Assembly: GCF_003185895.1 (NCBI RefSeq)
Contig: NZ_QHLY01000005.1
Span: 643,476-707,475, forward strand
DNA: 64,000 nucleotides
DNA from: Cryobacterium arcticum
GTDB taxonomy: Bacteria > Actinomycetota > Actinomycetes > Actinomycetales > Microbacteriaceae
Direction of reading: 5' to 3'
Shown: piece by piece, positions 48,973 to 58,556 of the stretch
How positions within the stretch are numbered: position 1 is the stretch's first letter
Layout of the letters: every line of letters begins with the position of its first letter
Program-made: the position numbers and the translations under genes
Notes under the pieces: model-generated
Databases searched by the model: none
What the model saw: the letters and a program-made list of their open reading frames with translations, nothing else
What the model was told of the DNA's origin: nothing

Positions 48973-49712
48973 GTGTTCGGCCCCCAGAATCCACCCATGT
49001 CGTGGCGCTGGGTGGAGTCATCCCGGCGGGTGTCGGCGTGCTCGGAGCCGGCCTGCGCCACGACCCGGAACACAATGCGGGTGCGGCCGATGGTGATGAC
49101 GGAGTCCGGCTCGAGAATGGCCTGTTTGACGGGGGATCCGTTCAACTGGGAGCCGTTGGTGGAGCCGAGGTCGCGCACCTGGGCGCGGGCGCCGTCCCAG
49201 ATGATCTCGACGTGGCGGCGGGAGGTTCCGGTGTCGTCGATGGTGATGTCGGCATCCGACCCGCGGCCGATCACGGTGCGGGACTTGACGAGCTGGTGGC
49301 GCTGGCCGCCGATGTCGACCACCGGGGTCCAGGCGACGGTGCTCTTGACCGAGGTGGAATCGATCTGCACCATGCCCTCGCTGAGGCTGGGGTCGGTGGC
49401 GAAGGTGATCGAGACGGCACCGGTGAACTGGTAGCCCTGCGAGGTGGCGTGCTGCTGCACGAGCTGCACCAGCTCGTCGAGGAGCGCTGGGCCTAGATCA
49501 CTCATGCGGCGATAGTCGGCTTCGGCCAGGCGCACGGTGAACCGGTTGGGTGCCAGGATGCGGTCGCGGGCCACGACGGCGGCTTTGGTATCGAGTTCCC
49601 GGCGCAACGCCGAGGTGATCTCCACCGGCTGCACACCCGACTTGAAGGTCTTGGCGAATGCGCCATTTACGGCGCGCTCAAGACCTTTCTCAAAGCTGTC
49701 CAGTATGCCCAC
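48969..49712 (-). CDS. fhaA: FhaA: DUF3662 and FHA domain protein
   Basis: A 247-residue protein. The N-terminal DUF3662 domain (about 1-115, beginning MGILDSFEKGLERAVNGAF) is followed directly by an FHA domain with VIGRGSDADITIDD, SRRHVEI and STNGSQLNG. Mycobacterial FhaA binds phosphorylated MviN and is much longer; here the middle disordered linker is nearly missing. It is the first gene of the seven-gene leftward operon. The upstream 217-base gap to tRNA-Leu should hold the promoter, but no convincing element was identified. Confidence 0.93.
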   Translation of the reverse strand: MGILDSFEKGLERAVNGAFAKTFKSGVQPVEITSALRRELDTKAAVVARDRILAPNRFTVRLAEADYRRMSDLGPALLDELVQLVQQHATSQGYQFTGAVSITFATDPSLSEGMVQIDSTSVKSTVAWTPVVDIGGQRHQLVKSRTVIGRGSDADITIDDTGTSRRHVEIIWDGARAQVRDLGSTNGSQLNGSPVKQAILEPDSVITIGRTRIVFRVVAQAGSEHADTRRDDSTQRHDMGGFWGPNT

Positions 49713-49929
49713 AGGTCTCCCGATCCGGTCCGCTTGGCTATCAGCATGTTACTTGCCTCACGTGTTAACTCGCCCAATGGGCGGGTCAGGGCACGGGAAG
49801 TCATCCTACGGGTGTACCGGGACCAGGCCGGTATCAGGGCGCAATCGGGCGCATCCGTTGGGCACGTGGGCGGGGCGGTTTCCGTCGAATGGCGTTCCGG
49901 CCCTGGGGAATGCTAGGATTTCCAAGTTC

Positions 49930-50013
49930 GCGCGAGTGGCGGAATTGGCAGACGCGCTGGCTTCAGGTGCCAGTATTCGAAAGGATGTGGGGGTTCAAGT
50001 CCCCCCTCGCGCA
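49930..50013 (+). tRNA. leuT: tRNA-Leu(CAG)
   Basis: An 84-base class II tRNA. The acceptor is GCGCGAG/CTCGCGC, the anticodon stem-loop CTGGC-TTCAGGT-GCCAG has CAG at 49964-49966, and a long variable arm is present. The T-arm is GGGGGTTCAAGTCCCCC. Confidence 0.97.
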
Positions 50014-50055
50014 CAGTAAATAAGTGCACGACGGATGAAAATCTGCGCGAACAGG

Positions 50056-50085
50056 AAAGGCCCCCGGGGAACCGGGGGCCTTTCT
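50056..50085 (+). terminator. Terminator after tRNA-Leu
   Basis: A perfect 12-bp stem AAAGGCCCCCGG/CCGGGGGCCTTT around GGAA, ending in TTTCTT. Confidence 0.92.
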
Positions 50086-50145
50086 TCGTTTGTGCCGGGC
50101 GCCCGCTGCGACCGGGCGCACCGGATAAGCGAGAGTATTGACACT

Positions 50146-50997
50146 GTGAAGATCCTCTCTATCCAGTCGGCCGTCGCCTATGGGCACGTGGGTAACTCCG
50201 CGGCAGTCTTTCCCCTTCAACGCATCGGTGCGGAAGTTTGGCCCGTCAACACGGTGAATTTCTCCAACCACACCGGATACGGCGCCTGGCGTGGATCCCT
50301 GATCCCGCCGGACGAGGTGCACGACGTCATCCTCGGGATCGAGGAGCGCGGCGCGCTGCCCCAGATCGATATTGTTCTCTCCGGGTATCAGGGTGGAGTC
50401 GGCATCGGCGACGTCATCGTCGACGCGGTGAAGCGGGTCAAGGCGGCGAACCCCTCGGCGATCTACGCCTGCGACCCTGTGATGGGCAATGCGAAGTCGG
50501 GCTGTTTCGTAGCGCCGGAGATTCCCCAGCTGTTGCGCGAACGCGTGGTGCCGGTGGCTGACATCATCACCCCCAACCAGTTCGAGCTGGGGTACCTGAC
50601 CGGCACCGAGCCCGACACGATGGAATCCACCCTCGAATCGGTGGACCTCGCCCGCTCGATGGGACCTTCGATCGTGCTGGTGACCAGCGTCGAACGCCCC
50701 GATCGCGACCCCGAGACCATCCATATGCTCGCCGTCGACGACGCCGGGGCGTGGGCAGTGTCCACTCCTCGGCTGCCGTTCAAGCCGAACGGATCCGGCG
50801 ACGTGACCGCGGCCCTGTTCGCGGCGCACTACCGGGCGACCGGGGACGCCGCCGTGGCGTTGGAACGGACGGCGTCGAGCGTGTTCGACCTGATCGATCT
50901 GACCTACCGGTCGGGGGAGCGCGAGCTGCAGCTGGTGCAGGCCCAGGAGTTCTACGCTCATCCGCGAATGCAGTTCACCGCGGAGCGGGTGCGTTGA
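50146..50997 (+). CDS. pdxY: Pyridoxal kinase
   Basis: A 283-residue ribokinase-like PdxY that phosphorylates pyridoxal to PLP. KILSIQSAVAYGHVGNSAAVFPLQ, the YACDPVMGN segment, ITPNQFELGYLTG and the catalytic NGSGDVTAALF are all family-specific. The GTG at 50146 matches the usual N-terminus; the frame is open further upstream but reads through the tRNA terminator, so the longer form is rejected. Confidence 0.93.
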   Translation: MKILSIQSAVAYGHVGNSAAVFPLQRIGAEVWPVNTVNFSNHTGYGAWRGSLIPPDEVHDVILGIEERGALPQIDIVLSGYQGGVGIGDVIVDAVKRVKAANPSAIYACDPVMGNAKSGCFVAPEIPQLLRERVVPVADIITPNQFELGYLTGTEPDTMESTLESVDLARSMGPSIVLVTSVERPDRDPETIHMLAVDDAGAWAVSTPRLPFKPNGSGDVTAALFAAHYRATGDAAVALERTASSVFDLIDLTYRSGERELQLVQAQEFYAHPRMQFTAERVR

Positions 50998-51092
50998 GGT
51001 CGCCGGCTCCCTAAAAACTTCCGGTGGTAGGTTTTTGCAGACAGCGCGACAGCTAGTGAAGCGTGAGAGTGAAACAGGAATGGAGCCATCCG

Positions 51093-51818
51093 GTGGCAGC
51101 AATCGAGAAGTTTGAAACCAGTGCCGACGTCGCCGCGGAGGCTGCGCGTTCAGCGATCGCCGTGCTGCAGCAGGCCATCGAGACCTTCGGCGACGCCCGC
51201 TGGGTTCTGGCCGGGGGCAGCTCTCCGATGAGTGCCTACAAGATCATCGTCGCCGAGTACGCCGATGCCCTCGACTGGTCGAAGGTCACCGCGGTGATCG
51301 GCGACGAACGTGCCGTTGGGGTCGATTCCCCCGACTCCAACTGGGGCCAGGTCACCCCGCTCCTCTTCGGCACGCCCCAGACGTCGACGGTCACGGGCAT
51401 CCGCCCGGTGACCGAACTGGGTGCCGAGACCGCGGCCATCCGTTACAACGACGACCTGCAGGCCCTCGTGGCGGATGGCGACACCGCGCCGCGGTTCGAC
51501 CTCGTCTGGCTGGGGGTCGGCGAAGACGGCCACACCCTCTCGCTGTTCCCGGGCCACCCCGAGTTCAACGAAGACGACGAAGCGCTGGTCGTGCCGATCC
51601 ACAACTCGCCCAAGCCGCCGCCGAACCGCATCACCCTCACGGTCAAAGCCCTGACGAACTCGCGTCACGCGGTGATCTTCGCCACCGGCGCGGGTAAGAA
51701 GGACGCCCTGGCCCTGGCAGTGAGCGAGAAGAAGCTGCCGATCGCGCGCGTGAGTGCCGCGCTCGATGCCGCCGGGGCGGATGTTCGCTGGCTCTTCGAC
51801 GCGGCCGCCGCGAGCTGA
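51093..51818 (+). CDS. pgl: 6-phosphogluconolactonase
   Basis: A 241-residue SugarP-isomerase-like lactonase of the oxidative pentose phosphate pathway, feeding the Gnd enzyme encoded at 28 kb. WVLAGGSSPMSAYKII, GDERAVGVDSPDSNWG, GVGEDGHTLSLFPGHP and NRITLTVKAL are characteristic. The GTG at 51093 is preceded by ATGGAGCC, a usable ribosome-binding site, so it is preferred to the in-frame ATG at 51063. No other pentose phosphate genes lie nearby. Confidence 0.92.
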   Translation: MAAIEKFETSADVAAEAARSAIAVLQQAIETFGDARWVLAGGSSPMSAYKIIVAEYADALDWSKVTAVIGDERAVGVDSPDSNWGQVTPLLFGTPQTSTVTGIRPVTELGAETAAIRYNDDLQALVADGDTAPRFDLVWLGVGEDGHTLSLFPGHPEFNEDDEALVVPIHNSPKPPPNRITLTVKALTNSRHAVIFATGAGKKDALALAVSEKKLPIARVSAALDAAGADVRWLFDAAAAS

Positions 51819-51945
51819 CCCGCCTGCTGCCGGGATCTCTTGGCGGCGATTGACCGATCTCGGCTCTCAATGGCATCGGTACTAGCTGTTGTACTTCTGT
51901 CGGGTGCCTCCGTACGTTGGAAACACCCCTTGAAAGGACACTTTT

Positions 51946-52875
51946 GTGAAGACCTTCACCATGCCTGGAACCGACATCCTTGCCCCGAACGTTGTGCTCG
52001 GAATGATGCGGATCGCCGACAAGTCCGACGATGAGGTGAAAGAGCTGGTCCGCGTCGCTCGCGATTCCGGCATCGACTTCATCGACCACGCCGACATCTA
52101 CGGCAACGAGCGGAACGGGTGTGAGCGCCGCTTCGCCGAGGCGCTGCAGTTGACCCCGGCGCAGCGGGACGAGATCACGATCCAGACGAAGACCGGTATT
52201 CGGGAGGGGTACTTCGACTTCTCCTACGAGCACATTCTCGAGTCGGTCGACGAATCCCTCGCCGCCCTGCAGACCGACCGCATCGACATCCTGCTGCTGC
52301 ACCGCCCCGACGCGCTGGTGGAACCCGAAGAGGTCGCCCGCGCCTTCGACGAGCTGGAGACCAGCGGCAAGGTGCGCGCCTTCGGCGTCTCCAACCACAC
52401 CCCGCGGCAGATCGACCTGCTGAAGAAGTACGTGCGCCAGCCGATCGTCGCCAACCAGCTACAGCTCTCGATCACCCACGCCCCGATCATCGCGCAGGGG
52501 GTGGCGGCCAACATGCTCGCCGAGCAACAGTCGATCACCCTCGACGGTGGCGGCATCGTGGACTATTGCCGGCTGAACGACATCACCATCCAGGCCTGGT
52601 CCCCGTTCCAGGCCGGCTTCTTCACCGGCGTGTTCCTGGGCTCGCCGGACTACGCCGAGCTGAACGCCGTGATCGACCGGCTGGCCGCGACGTACGACGT
52701 GCCTGCCATCGCCATCGCGACAGCGTGGATCACCCGGCACCCGGCAGAGATGCAGGTTGTGCTCGGCACCACCAGCCCCGACCGCGTGGCTGCGGCCGCG
52801 CTGGGCTCGGATCTGCCGCTCACCCGGCCGGAATGGTACGAACTCTTCCGCGCCGCCGGGCACCTGCTGCCCTGA
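51946..52875 (+). CDS. Aldo/keto reductase (YdhF-like)
   Basis: A 309-residue NADPH-dependent aldo/keto reductase. The catalytic Asp and Tyr lie in [14 protein letters not shown], the Lys in IQTKTGI and the His in [10 protein letters not shown]. The cofactor loop is [10 protein letters not shown] near the C-terminus. The nearest relatives are YdhF-type oxidoreductases of unknown physiological substrate. The GTG start follows GAAAGGAC. It stands alone between pgl and a small acidic gene. Confidence 0.88.
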   Translation: MKTFTMPGTDILAPNVVLGMMRIADKSDDEVKELVRVARDSGIDFIDHADIYGNERNGCERRFAEALQLTPAQRDEITIQTKTGIREGYFDFSYEHILESVDESLAALQTDRIDILLLHRPDALVEPEEVARAFDELETSGKVRAFGVSNHTPRQIDLLKKYVRQPIVANQLQLSITHAPIIAQGVAANMLAEQQSITLDGGGIVDYCRLNDITIQAWSPFQAGFFTGVFLGSPDYAELNAVIDRLAATYDVPAIAIATAWITRHPAEMQVVLGTTSPDRVAAAALGSDLPLTRPEWYELFRAAGHLLP

Positions 52876-52901
52876 GCCCGGCTGCTCGGGCGGGCGGGCG
52901 G

Positions 52902-53060
52902 CTAGTCTGCCGGCCCGCCCGAGGCGGTGTCGTCGTCGCTCTCGGTCGAGCCGTCGCTCTGTGACCCGTCCGGCAACGATTCGGCAGTGGTCTTGTCGGC
53001 TTCGCTGGTTTCGGTGGAACCGTCCGGCGTCTTCTGGTCGCTCGTGTTGTCAGGGCTCAT
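52902..53060 (-). CDS. Small acidic low-complexity protein (52 residues), hypothetical
   Basis: The minus strand encodes [19 protein letters not shown] and continues Asp/Ser/Thr/Glu-rich to GGPAD, with no hydrophobic segment. It is converging with the aldo/keto reductase gene and divergent from luxS. TATAGT lies six bases before the ATG, a spacing like the other apparently leaderless genes here. It resembles disordered actinobacterial orphan proteins, and expression is unproven. Confidence 0.55.
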   Translation of the reverse strand: MSPDNTSDQKTPDGSTETSEADKTTAESLPDGSQSDGSTESDDDTASGGPAD

Positions 53061-53200
53061 GGCCCCACTATAAGCACGCCGCGCACCGATCTGCTCGTGG
53101 GTCTTGCGATGACACCGACCTGGGGCTCATCCGGCCCCGCCTGTTACTGTCGATTGGTCACCCCGCCCAGGGCTGGCACCACAGTTTTCAGGGAGATCAC

Positions 53201-53668
53201 GTGAACCAGCCCCGTATGAACGTCGAGTCCTTCAACCTGGACCACCGCACGGTGGTCGCGCCCTATGTGCGCCTGGCCGACACCAAGGTGCTGCCGCAGG
53301 GCGACATCATCGTGAAGTACGACGTGCGCTTCACCCAGCCCAACGTCGCTCACCTGGAGATGCCGGCGGTGCACTCGATCGAGCACCTCTTCGCCGAGCA
53401 CTCCCGCAACCACTCCACACGGGTCATCGACTTCTCGCCGATGGGCTGCCAGACCGGCTTCTACCTGATCCTGCAGGGCCAGCCGGAGTTCAGCGAGGTG
53501 CTCGAGCTGATCGAGGCCACCATGACCGACATCCTCGGCGCCACCGAGGTGCCGGCGGCCAATGAGGTGCAGTGCGGCTGGGGCGCCAACCACTCGCTCA
53601 GCGCCGCGCAGGAGGCCGTGACGGTGTTCCTGGCCGGCCGCGCGGGCTGGTCGAACGTCACCGCATGA
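53201..53668 (+). CDS. luxS: S-ribosylhomocysteine lyase LuxS
   Basis: A 155-residue LuxS. The metal site is H58-S-I-E-H62 with C125 in [11 protein letters not shown]; the catalytic C83 lies in MGCQTGFYL and [15 protein letters not shown] is at the N-terminus. It cleaves S-ribosylhomocysteine to homocysteine and DPD, the precursor of AI-2. The GTG at 53201 follows AGGGAG. The stop overlaps the next gene's ATG, so LuxS and the nucleosidase that makes its substrate are translationally coupled. Confidence 0.96.
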   Translation: MNQPRMNVESFNLDHRTVVAPYVRLADTKVLPQGDIIVKYDVRFTQPNVAHLEMPAVHSIEHLFAEHSRNHSTRVIDFSPMGCQTGFYLILQGQPEFSEVLELIEATMTDILGATEVPAANEVQCGWGANHSLSAAQEAVTVFLAGRAGWSNVTA

Positions 53669-54396
53669 GTGTTGTAGACACCCCGTTCGACGCCATCGTG
53701 CTGGTCGCGATGGAAGAGGAAGCCGCCCCGTTCCTGGCGGCCGCGACCGCCGTCGCGCCGCCCGTGGGACTCGGCCGTTCCCGGCAGCAGCGACTGACCC
53801 TGGCCGGACGTGAGGTGCTGCTGGTGCTCAGCGGCATCGGACTGGTCAACGCGGCGGGAGCGGCGACATCCGCTATTCTCACCGCCCGTGCCCTCGACCC
53901 GGCGGCCGCACCGCTGGTGATCAGCGCCGGGTCGGCCGGCGGCGTCGGCGTGCAGGTGCGGGTGGGCGAGGTCGTGATCGGCAGCGAATACCTCAACAGC
54001 GATGCGGATGCCCAGGCCTTCGGCTACGCCATCGGCCAGGTTCCCGGTATGCCGGCCCGCTACGCCGGAGCGGCCTCGGCACTCGACGCGGCCGAATCGC
54101 CCAGCCGGATGCCCGACGGGTCGGCCGTGGTCGTGCAGCGGGGGCTGCTGGTCTCCAACGACAAGTTCGTTGGCCCAGAGCTGGCCGAAAGCCTGCGGCT
54201 GCAGTTTCCCGGGGTGCTCGCCACCGACATGGAGTCAGAGGGCGCCGCCCAGACCTGTTTCGCCTACGGTGTGCCGTTTGTGGCCATCCGCGGCATCTCC
54301 GACCTCTGCGGACCGGTGGACGACCACCTCACCCACGTCGACGACGCGGCCGACCGCTCCGCCGTGGTCGTGCTGGAGACCCTGCGCCGCCTCTAG
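53665..54396 (+). CDS. mtnN: 5'-methylthioadenosine/S-adenosylhomocysteine nucleosidase
   Basis: A 243-residue PNP/UDP-family nucleosidase. The catalytic Glu is in [10 protein letters not shown], the ribose-binding Met-Glu in [11 protein letters not shown] and the catalytic Asp in IRGISDLCG. It removes adenine from S-adenosylhomocysteine (yielding the LuxS substrate) and from methylthioadenosine. It overlaps luxS by four bases (ATGA). Confidence 0.93.
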   Translation: MSVVDTPFDAIVLVAMEEEAAPFLAAATAVAPPVGLGRSRQQRLTLAGREVLLVLSGIGLVNAAGAATSAILTARALDPAAAPLVISAGSAGGVGVQVRVGEVVIGSEYLNSDADAQAFGYAIGQVPGMPARYAGAASALDAAESPSRMPDGSAVVVQRGLLVSNDKFVGPELAESLRLQFPGVLATDMESEGAAQTCFAYGVPFVAIRGISDLCGPVDDHLTHVDDAADRSAVVVLETLRRL

Positions 54397-54437
54397 CGTC
54401 CGCCCGCAACAATTGCGAGCGGCGCGGGCGCGGAGGG

Positions 54438-55772
54438 TCAGCGCACGAGGGCCGGGCGCTTGGGGTTGAATGCCCAGTCCTTCACCAGGTACTGCATGGC
54501 GATGGCGTCGTTCCGGGCGCCGAGCCCCTCGCGCTGGTAGAGCTCGTGCGCGGCGGCCAGCTTGTTCTCGTCCACCGTCACGCCCAGGCCGGGAACGGTG
54601 GGTACCTGCACCCGGCCGCCACGAATCTGGAGCGGATTCTCGGTCAGGCCCTGGCCGTCCTGCCAGATCCAGTGGGTATCGATGGCGGTCGGTGTGCCCG
54701 GCGCCGCCGCGGCGACGTGAGTGAACATCGCCAACGAGATGTCGAAGTGGTTGTTGGAGTGCGACCCCCACTGCAGGCCCCAGTCGTCGCAGAGCTGCGC
54801 CACCCGCACCGAGCCGCTCATGGTCCAGAAGTGCGGGTCGGCCAGGGGGATGTCCACGGCGTTGGAGCGGATGGTGTGACCCATCTCCCGCCAGTCGGTG
54901 GCGATCATGTTCGTGGCTGTGCGGAGGCCCGTGGCCCGCTTGAACTCGGCCATCACCTCCCGGCCGGAGTAGACGCCCTCGGCGCCGACCGGGTCTTCGG
55001 CGTAAGCGAGCACGTTGCGAAGCGACCGGCCAACGGCCACGGCCTCCTCGAGCAGCCAGCCGCCGTTCGGGTCGAGAGTGACCCGGGCGGTGGGGAACCG
55101 CTCGGCGAGGGCGGTGACGACCTCCGCCTCCTCCCAGGCGGGCAACACTCCGCCCTTGAGCTTGAAGTCGGCGAAACCGTACCGGGCGTGCGCGGCCTCG
55201 GCCTGCTGCACGATCCCGGCGGCGTCGAGCGCCGGCCGGTGCCGGGCGGTCGACCAGGCATCGCCGCCGGACTCCGCCCCGCGGTAGGGCAGGTCGGTCG
55301 CTGCCGCGTCGCCGACGAAGAACAGATAACCGAGCATCTCCACCGCGTCCCGCTGTTGCCCGTCACCGAGCAGCGCCGCGACCGGCACGCCCAGATGCTG
55401 GCCGAGCAGGTCCAGGTGCGCCGATTCCAGCGCCGTGACCACGTGGATGGTGGTGCGCAGGTCGAAGGTCTGCAGGCCCCGGCCGGCGGCGTCGCGCCCG
55501 GCGAAGTGCCGGCGCACGGTGCCGAGCGTGCTGCGGTAGGCGCCGAGCAGGGCTCCCACGACGAATTCCCGCGCGTCTTCCAGCGTGCGGCGGATGTCGT
55601 CACCGCCCGGCACCTCGCCGACGCCGACATTGCCGTTGCTGTCGGTGAGCAGCACGATGTTGCGGGTGAAATACGGCCCGTGCGCGCCGCTGAGGTTGAG
55701 CAGCATGCTGTCGTGACCGGCGACCGGCACCACCCGCAACGACTCGATCACGGGTGTCTCCGGGGCGCTCAT
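54438..55772 (-). CDS. gudD: D-glucarate dehydratase
   Basis: A 444-residue enolase-superfamily dehydratase that converts D-glucarate to 5-dehydro-4-deoxyglucarate. The expected active-site residues are present: K204 and K206 in FKLKGG, D234 and N236 in DPNGGW, E259 in AEDP, N288 in ATNM, D312 and H338 in GSHSNNHFD. The length matches known GlucD enzymes. Its start overlaps the stop of the aldehyde dehydrogenase gene (ATGA), so they form one operon. Confidence 0.93.
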   Translation of the reverse strand: MSAPETPVIESLRVVPVAGHDSMLLNLSGAHGPYFTRNIVLLTDSNGNVGVGEVPGGDDIRRTLEDAREFVVGALLGAYRSTLGTVRRHFAGRDAAGRGLQTFDLRTTIHVVTALESAHLDLLGQHLGVPVAALLGDGQQRDAVEMLGYLFFVGDAAATDLPYRGAESGGDAWSTARHRPALDAAGIVQQAEAAHARYGFADFKLKGGVLPAWEEAEVVTALAERFPTARVTLDPNGGWLLEEAVAVGRSLRNVLAYAEDPVGAEGVYSGREVMAEFKRATGLRTATNMIATDWREMGHTIRSNAVDIPLADPHFWTMSGSVRVAQLCDDWGLQWGSHSNNHFDISLAMFTHVAAAAPGTPTAIDTHWIWQDGQGLTENPLQIRGGRVQVPTVPGLGVTVDENKLAAAHELYQREGLGARNDAIAMQYLVKDWAFNPKRPALVR

Positions 55773-57415
55773 GCCGGGGTCTGCTCACCGTCGCGGGTGA
55801 GTTCACCGTCACGTTGCCGCCAGACTCCGAGCGGATTGTCGTCCTGCAGCACGGCCGGAAGCAAACCGGCCGGCAGGTTCTGATAGCTCACCGGGCGCAG
55901 GAACCGCTCGATCGCCAACGCGCCGACCGAAGTGGTTTGACCGTTCGACGTGGCCGGGAACGGGCCGCCGTGCACCATGGCGTGGCCGACCTCGACGCCG
56001 GTCGGCCAGCCGTTGAACAGCACCCGGCCTGCCCGCAACTCGGCCTCGTCGAGCAGAGCCTGCGCCCCGGGCTCGTCTTCGGCGGAGTGGATGGTGACCG
56101 TGAGCTGGCCCTCAAGGCCGGCGAGGATCTCGGCCATCTGATCGACGCCGTCCACGGTGACGACCAGGCTTGCCGGGCCGAAGATCTCCTCCTGCAGGGT
56201 CTCGTCGGTCAGGAAGGTGTGTGCGTCGGTGACGAAGAGCTGCGGCACCCCGCAGACCGCGACGGCCGGGGCGGCCTCGCCGTGTGCGAGGTTCGTGACG
56301 TCGGGGTGGTCTCCGAGCACGCCGGCGCCCCGGTCGAAGGCGTCCCGGATGCCCGCGCTGAGCATGGGCGCGCCGGCCACCTGGCGTACGGCGTCGGCGG
56401 CGGCCGCGGTGAAGGCATCCGCCGGCGCCCCTCGCGGCACGAAGACCAGGCCGGGGCTGGTGCAGAGCTGGCCGTTGCCCGTGCTGACGGAGGCGACCCA
56501 GGCGGCGCCAAGCTCGGCCGCCGCCGTGTCGAGCGCCCCGGGGAGAACGAAGACCGGATTCACGCTGCTCATCTCGGCGAACACCGGGATGGGTTCCGGC
56601 CGGTTGCGCGCCGCGTCGACGAGGGCCATGCCTGCGGTGCGCGACCCGGTGAACCCGACGGCTTTGATTCGCGGGTGGCTGACCAGGGCGATGCCCACGC
56701 TGGCTCCGCCGCCGAAGAGGAGCGAGAACACGCCGGGGTGCAGCTCGTGTTCGGCGACGGCCGCACTGATCGCCCGGCCGACGAGCTCCGATGTTCCGGG
56801 GTGGGAGCTGTGCGCCTTCACCACGACGGGAGAGCCGGCCGCCAGCGCGGAGGCGGTGTCACCGCCGGCGACAGAGAAGGCGAGCGGGAAGTTGCTGGCG
56901 CCGAAGACGGCCACCGGCCCGACGGAGATCTTGCGCAGCCGGATGTCGGGGCGGGGCAGGGGACTGCGGTCGGGCAAGGCCGGGTCGATCCGGGCATCGT
57001 GGAACGTGCCGGTTCGGAGCAACCCGGCGAAAAGGCGCAGCTGGCCCGTGGTGCGGGCCGTCTCGCCCTGCACCCGGCCGCGGGGCAGCCCGGTCTCGGC
57101 GATCACCCGGTCGGTCAGCACGTCGCCGAGGGCGGCGATGTTGTCGGCCACGGTCTCGAGGAACGCCGCCCGCGCGGCCGGCGTGGTCTTCCGGTAACTC
57201 CCGAAGGCGGCCCAGGCCAGTTCGGCGGCCTCGTCGACCTCCGCGGTGCCGACCAGACCGTAGCTGGGAGCCAGGGTGAGGCCGGAGGCCGGGTCGGTGC
57301 CGGCGATCTCGCCGTGACCGCCATGCACGGGGCGCCCGCCGATCAGGGAGGCGCCGGTCAGATCGGTCCCGAGGGCGGTCTTCGGCAGGGAAATCGGATC
57401 GCTCTGGATGGTCAT
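55769..57415 (-). CDS. Alpha-ketoglutarate semialdehyde dehydrogenase (NADP-type aldehyde dehydrogenase)
   Basis: A 548-residue aldehyde dehydrogenase of the KGSADH class, with a longer N-terminus than ordinary ALDHs. [25 protein letters not shown] forms the cofactor region (around residue 172-196). The catalytic Glu lies in [10 protein letters not shown] and the nucleophilic Cys in NGQLCTSPG. It oxidizes 2,5-dioxopentanoate to alpha-ketoglutarate, the last step of glucarate degradation. It is co-transcribed with gudD. A LysR-type box lies about 85 bases before its start. Confidence 0.92.
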   Translation of the reverse strand: MTIQSDPISLPKTALGTDLTGASLIGGRPVHGGHGEIAGTDPASGLTLAPSYGLVGTAEVDEAAELAWAAFGSYRKTTPAARAAFLETVADNIAALGDVLTDRVIAETGLPRGRVQGETARTTGQLRLFAGLLRTGTFHDARIDPALPDRSPLPRPDIRLRKISVGPVAVFGASNFPLAFSVAGGDTASALAAGSPVVVKAHSSHPGTSELVGRAISAAVAEHELHPGVFSLLFGGGASVGIALVSHPRIKAVGFTGSRTAGMALVDAARNRPEPIPVFAEMSSVNPVFVLPGALDTAAAELGAAWVASVSTGNGQLCTSPGLVFVPRGAPADAFTAAAADAVRQVAGAPMLSAGIRDAFDRGAGVLGDHPDVTNLAHGEAAPAVAVCGVPQLFVTDAHTFLTDETLQEEIFGPASLVVTVDGVDQMAEILAGLEGQLTVTIHSAEDEPGAQALLDEAELRAGRVLFNGWPTGVEVGHAMVHGGPFPATSNGQTTSVGALAIERFLRPVSYQNLPAGLLPAVLQDDNPLGVWRQRDGELTRDGEQTPA

Positions 57416-57500
57416 CGACGCACTCCTCGGGGCTCAGGCGCGTTTCTGCGCTCGTTTCAGCGTAGAAAGGACCGACGGCGGCGCCAACATGAAATCTGCA

Positions 57501-57521
57501 TGCATCGATTCACTGGATGCA
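57501..57521. promoter_or_regulatory. Candidate LysR-type operator upstream of the KGSADH-gudD operon
   Basis: TGCAT-N11-ATGCA has the T-N11-A geometry of LysR-family boxes. A second TGCA (57497-57500) precedes it. The site sits just beyond the end of the LysR gene and upstream of the operon. Confidence 0.5.
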
Positions 57522-57527
57522 TCGAAG

Positions 57528-58436
57528 TCACGGATTCTCGACCGCGGATTGAAAGATCTCCAGCACCTTCTGCACCGCCGGGTTGTCGTTGTCGTCCCGC
57601 CAGGCCACATCCAGTTCGATCCGCGTGCGCTCACTGAGCGACGGTGGGATGGCCAGCGTCTTGAACACAACCCCGTCGGGCACGAACCGCTGCGCCGACT
57701 CGGGCACCAGGGTGAGGCCGAGGCCGGCCTGCACGAAGGCGAGCAGGGCCGGCACCTGGCTGGCGTACTGGATGATCACCGGCTGGCTGCCGGCCGCGGC
57801 GAACAGGTTGAGCAAGAGGTCGTGGAAATACCGGGCCTGGCTGGGCGAGTACATCAGGAGCGGCTCGCCGTGGAAGTCGAGCAGGGAGAGCGGCTCCGGC
57901 TTGTCGGCGAGGTGACTGCCGATCGGCACCGCGGCCACGAGGTGTTCGGTCATGACCGGGCGGGTGAGGATGCCCGGGCGGCCGACGAGCGGGCGCAACA
58001 AGCCCAGGTCCACGGTGCCCTTGACCAGTTCGTCCATCTGGTCGGTGGTCACCAGTTCGCGCAGCACCAGGCTCACGTCGGGCATCTCGTCGGCGGCCCG
58101 GCGCAGCAACAGCGGCAGCGCGCTCATGGCCGCCATCGCGGTGTAGGCGATGGTCAGGGTGCCGGTGGCTCCCGACCCCACCCGACGCACATCGACGGCC
58201 GACTTGGCGGCGAGGTCGAGGATACGGCGCGCGTTGGGCAGCAGGGACTGCCCGGCCGCGGTGAGATTGACCCGGCGGCTGGTGCGGTTGAACAGCAACG
58301 TGCCCAGTTCGCGTTCCAGCAATTGGATCTGCCGGCTGAGCGGCGGCTGGGTGATTCGGAGGCGATCGGCGGCCGCACCGAAGTGCAGCTCCTCGGCCAC
58401 GGCCACGAAGCATTCGAGTTGGACGAGTGAAAACAT
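57528..58436 (-). CDS. LysR family transcriptional regulator
   Basis: A 302-residue LTTR. The N-terminal helix-turn-helix (about 1-60) reads LVQLECFVAVAEELHFGAAADRL...PPLSRQIQLLE. The effector-binding domain has the usual IAYTAMAAMSALPLLLRR opening and GVGLTLVPE-like GLGLTLVPESAQ. It lies between the leftward KGSADH-gudD operon and the rightward kdgD gene, so it probably controls both in response to a sugar acid. It could also autoregulate through the gap with kdgD. Confidence 0.93.
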   Translation of the reverse strand: MFSLVQLECFVAVAEELHFGAAADRLRITQPPLSRQIQLLERELGTLLFNRTSRRVNLTAAGQSLLPNARRILDLAAKSAVDVRRVGSGATGTLTIAYTAMAAMSALPLLLRRAADEMPDVSLVLRELVTTDQMDELVKGTVDLGLLRPLVGRPGILTRPVMTEHLVAAVPIGSHLADKPEPLSLLDFHGEPLLMYSPSQARYFHDLLLNLFAAAGSQPVIIQYASQVPALLAFVQAGLGLTLVPESAQRFVPDGVVFKTLAIPPSLSERTRIELDVAWRDDNDNPAVQKVLEIFQSAVENP

Positions 58437-58556
58437 CGATCTACTCCTTGAATCAAACTGTGCATATATTAGCTTGGACCTGAATCGATTGCACTTTATC
58501 GTTCTTGTTATTGCAAGGCGACGAGCTGTTTCGGCAGCTGACCAGAGGAGTGCTCA
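58437..58556. promoter_or_regulatory. Divergent LysR/kdgD promoter region
   Basis: This 120-base gap is AT-rich relative to its surroundings. It holds TGCATATATTA (58462 onward) and TTGCA...TGCAA half-sites resembling the operator near 57501. A ribosome-binding site, GAGGAG, precedes the kdgD GTG. Confidence 0.4.

Noticed and set aside
53061..53200. Riboswitch upstream of luxS-mtnN (SAH type)
   Set aside because: The gap is only 140 bases and no conserved SAH riboswitch core was recognised by eye.
54546..57637. Long plus-strand frames opposite gudD and the aldehyde dehydrogenase
   Set aside because: Compositional shadows of the two enzymes, lacking motifs or ribosome-binding sites.
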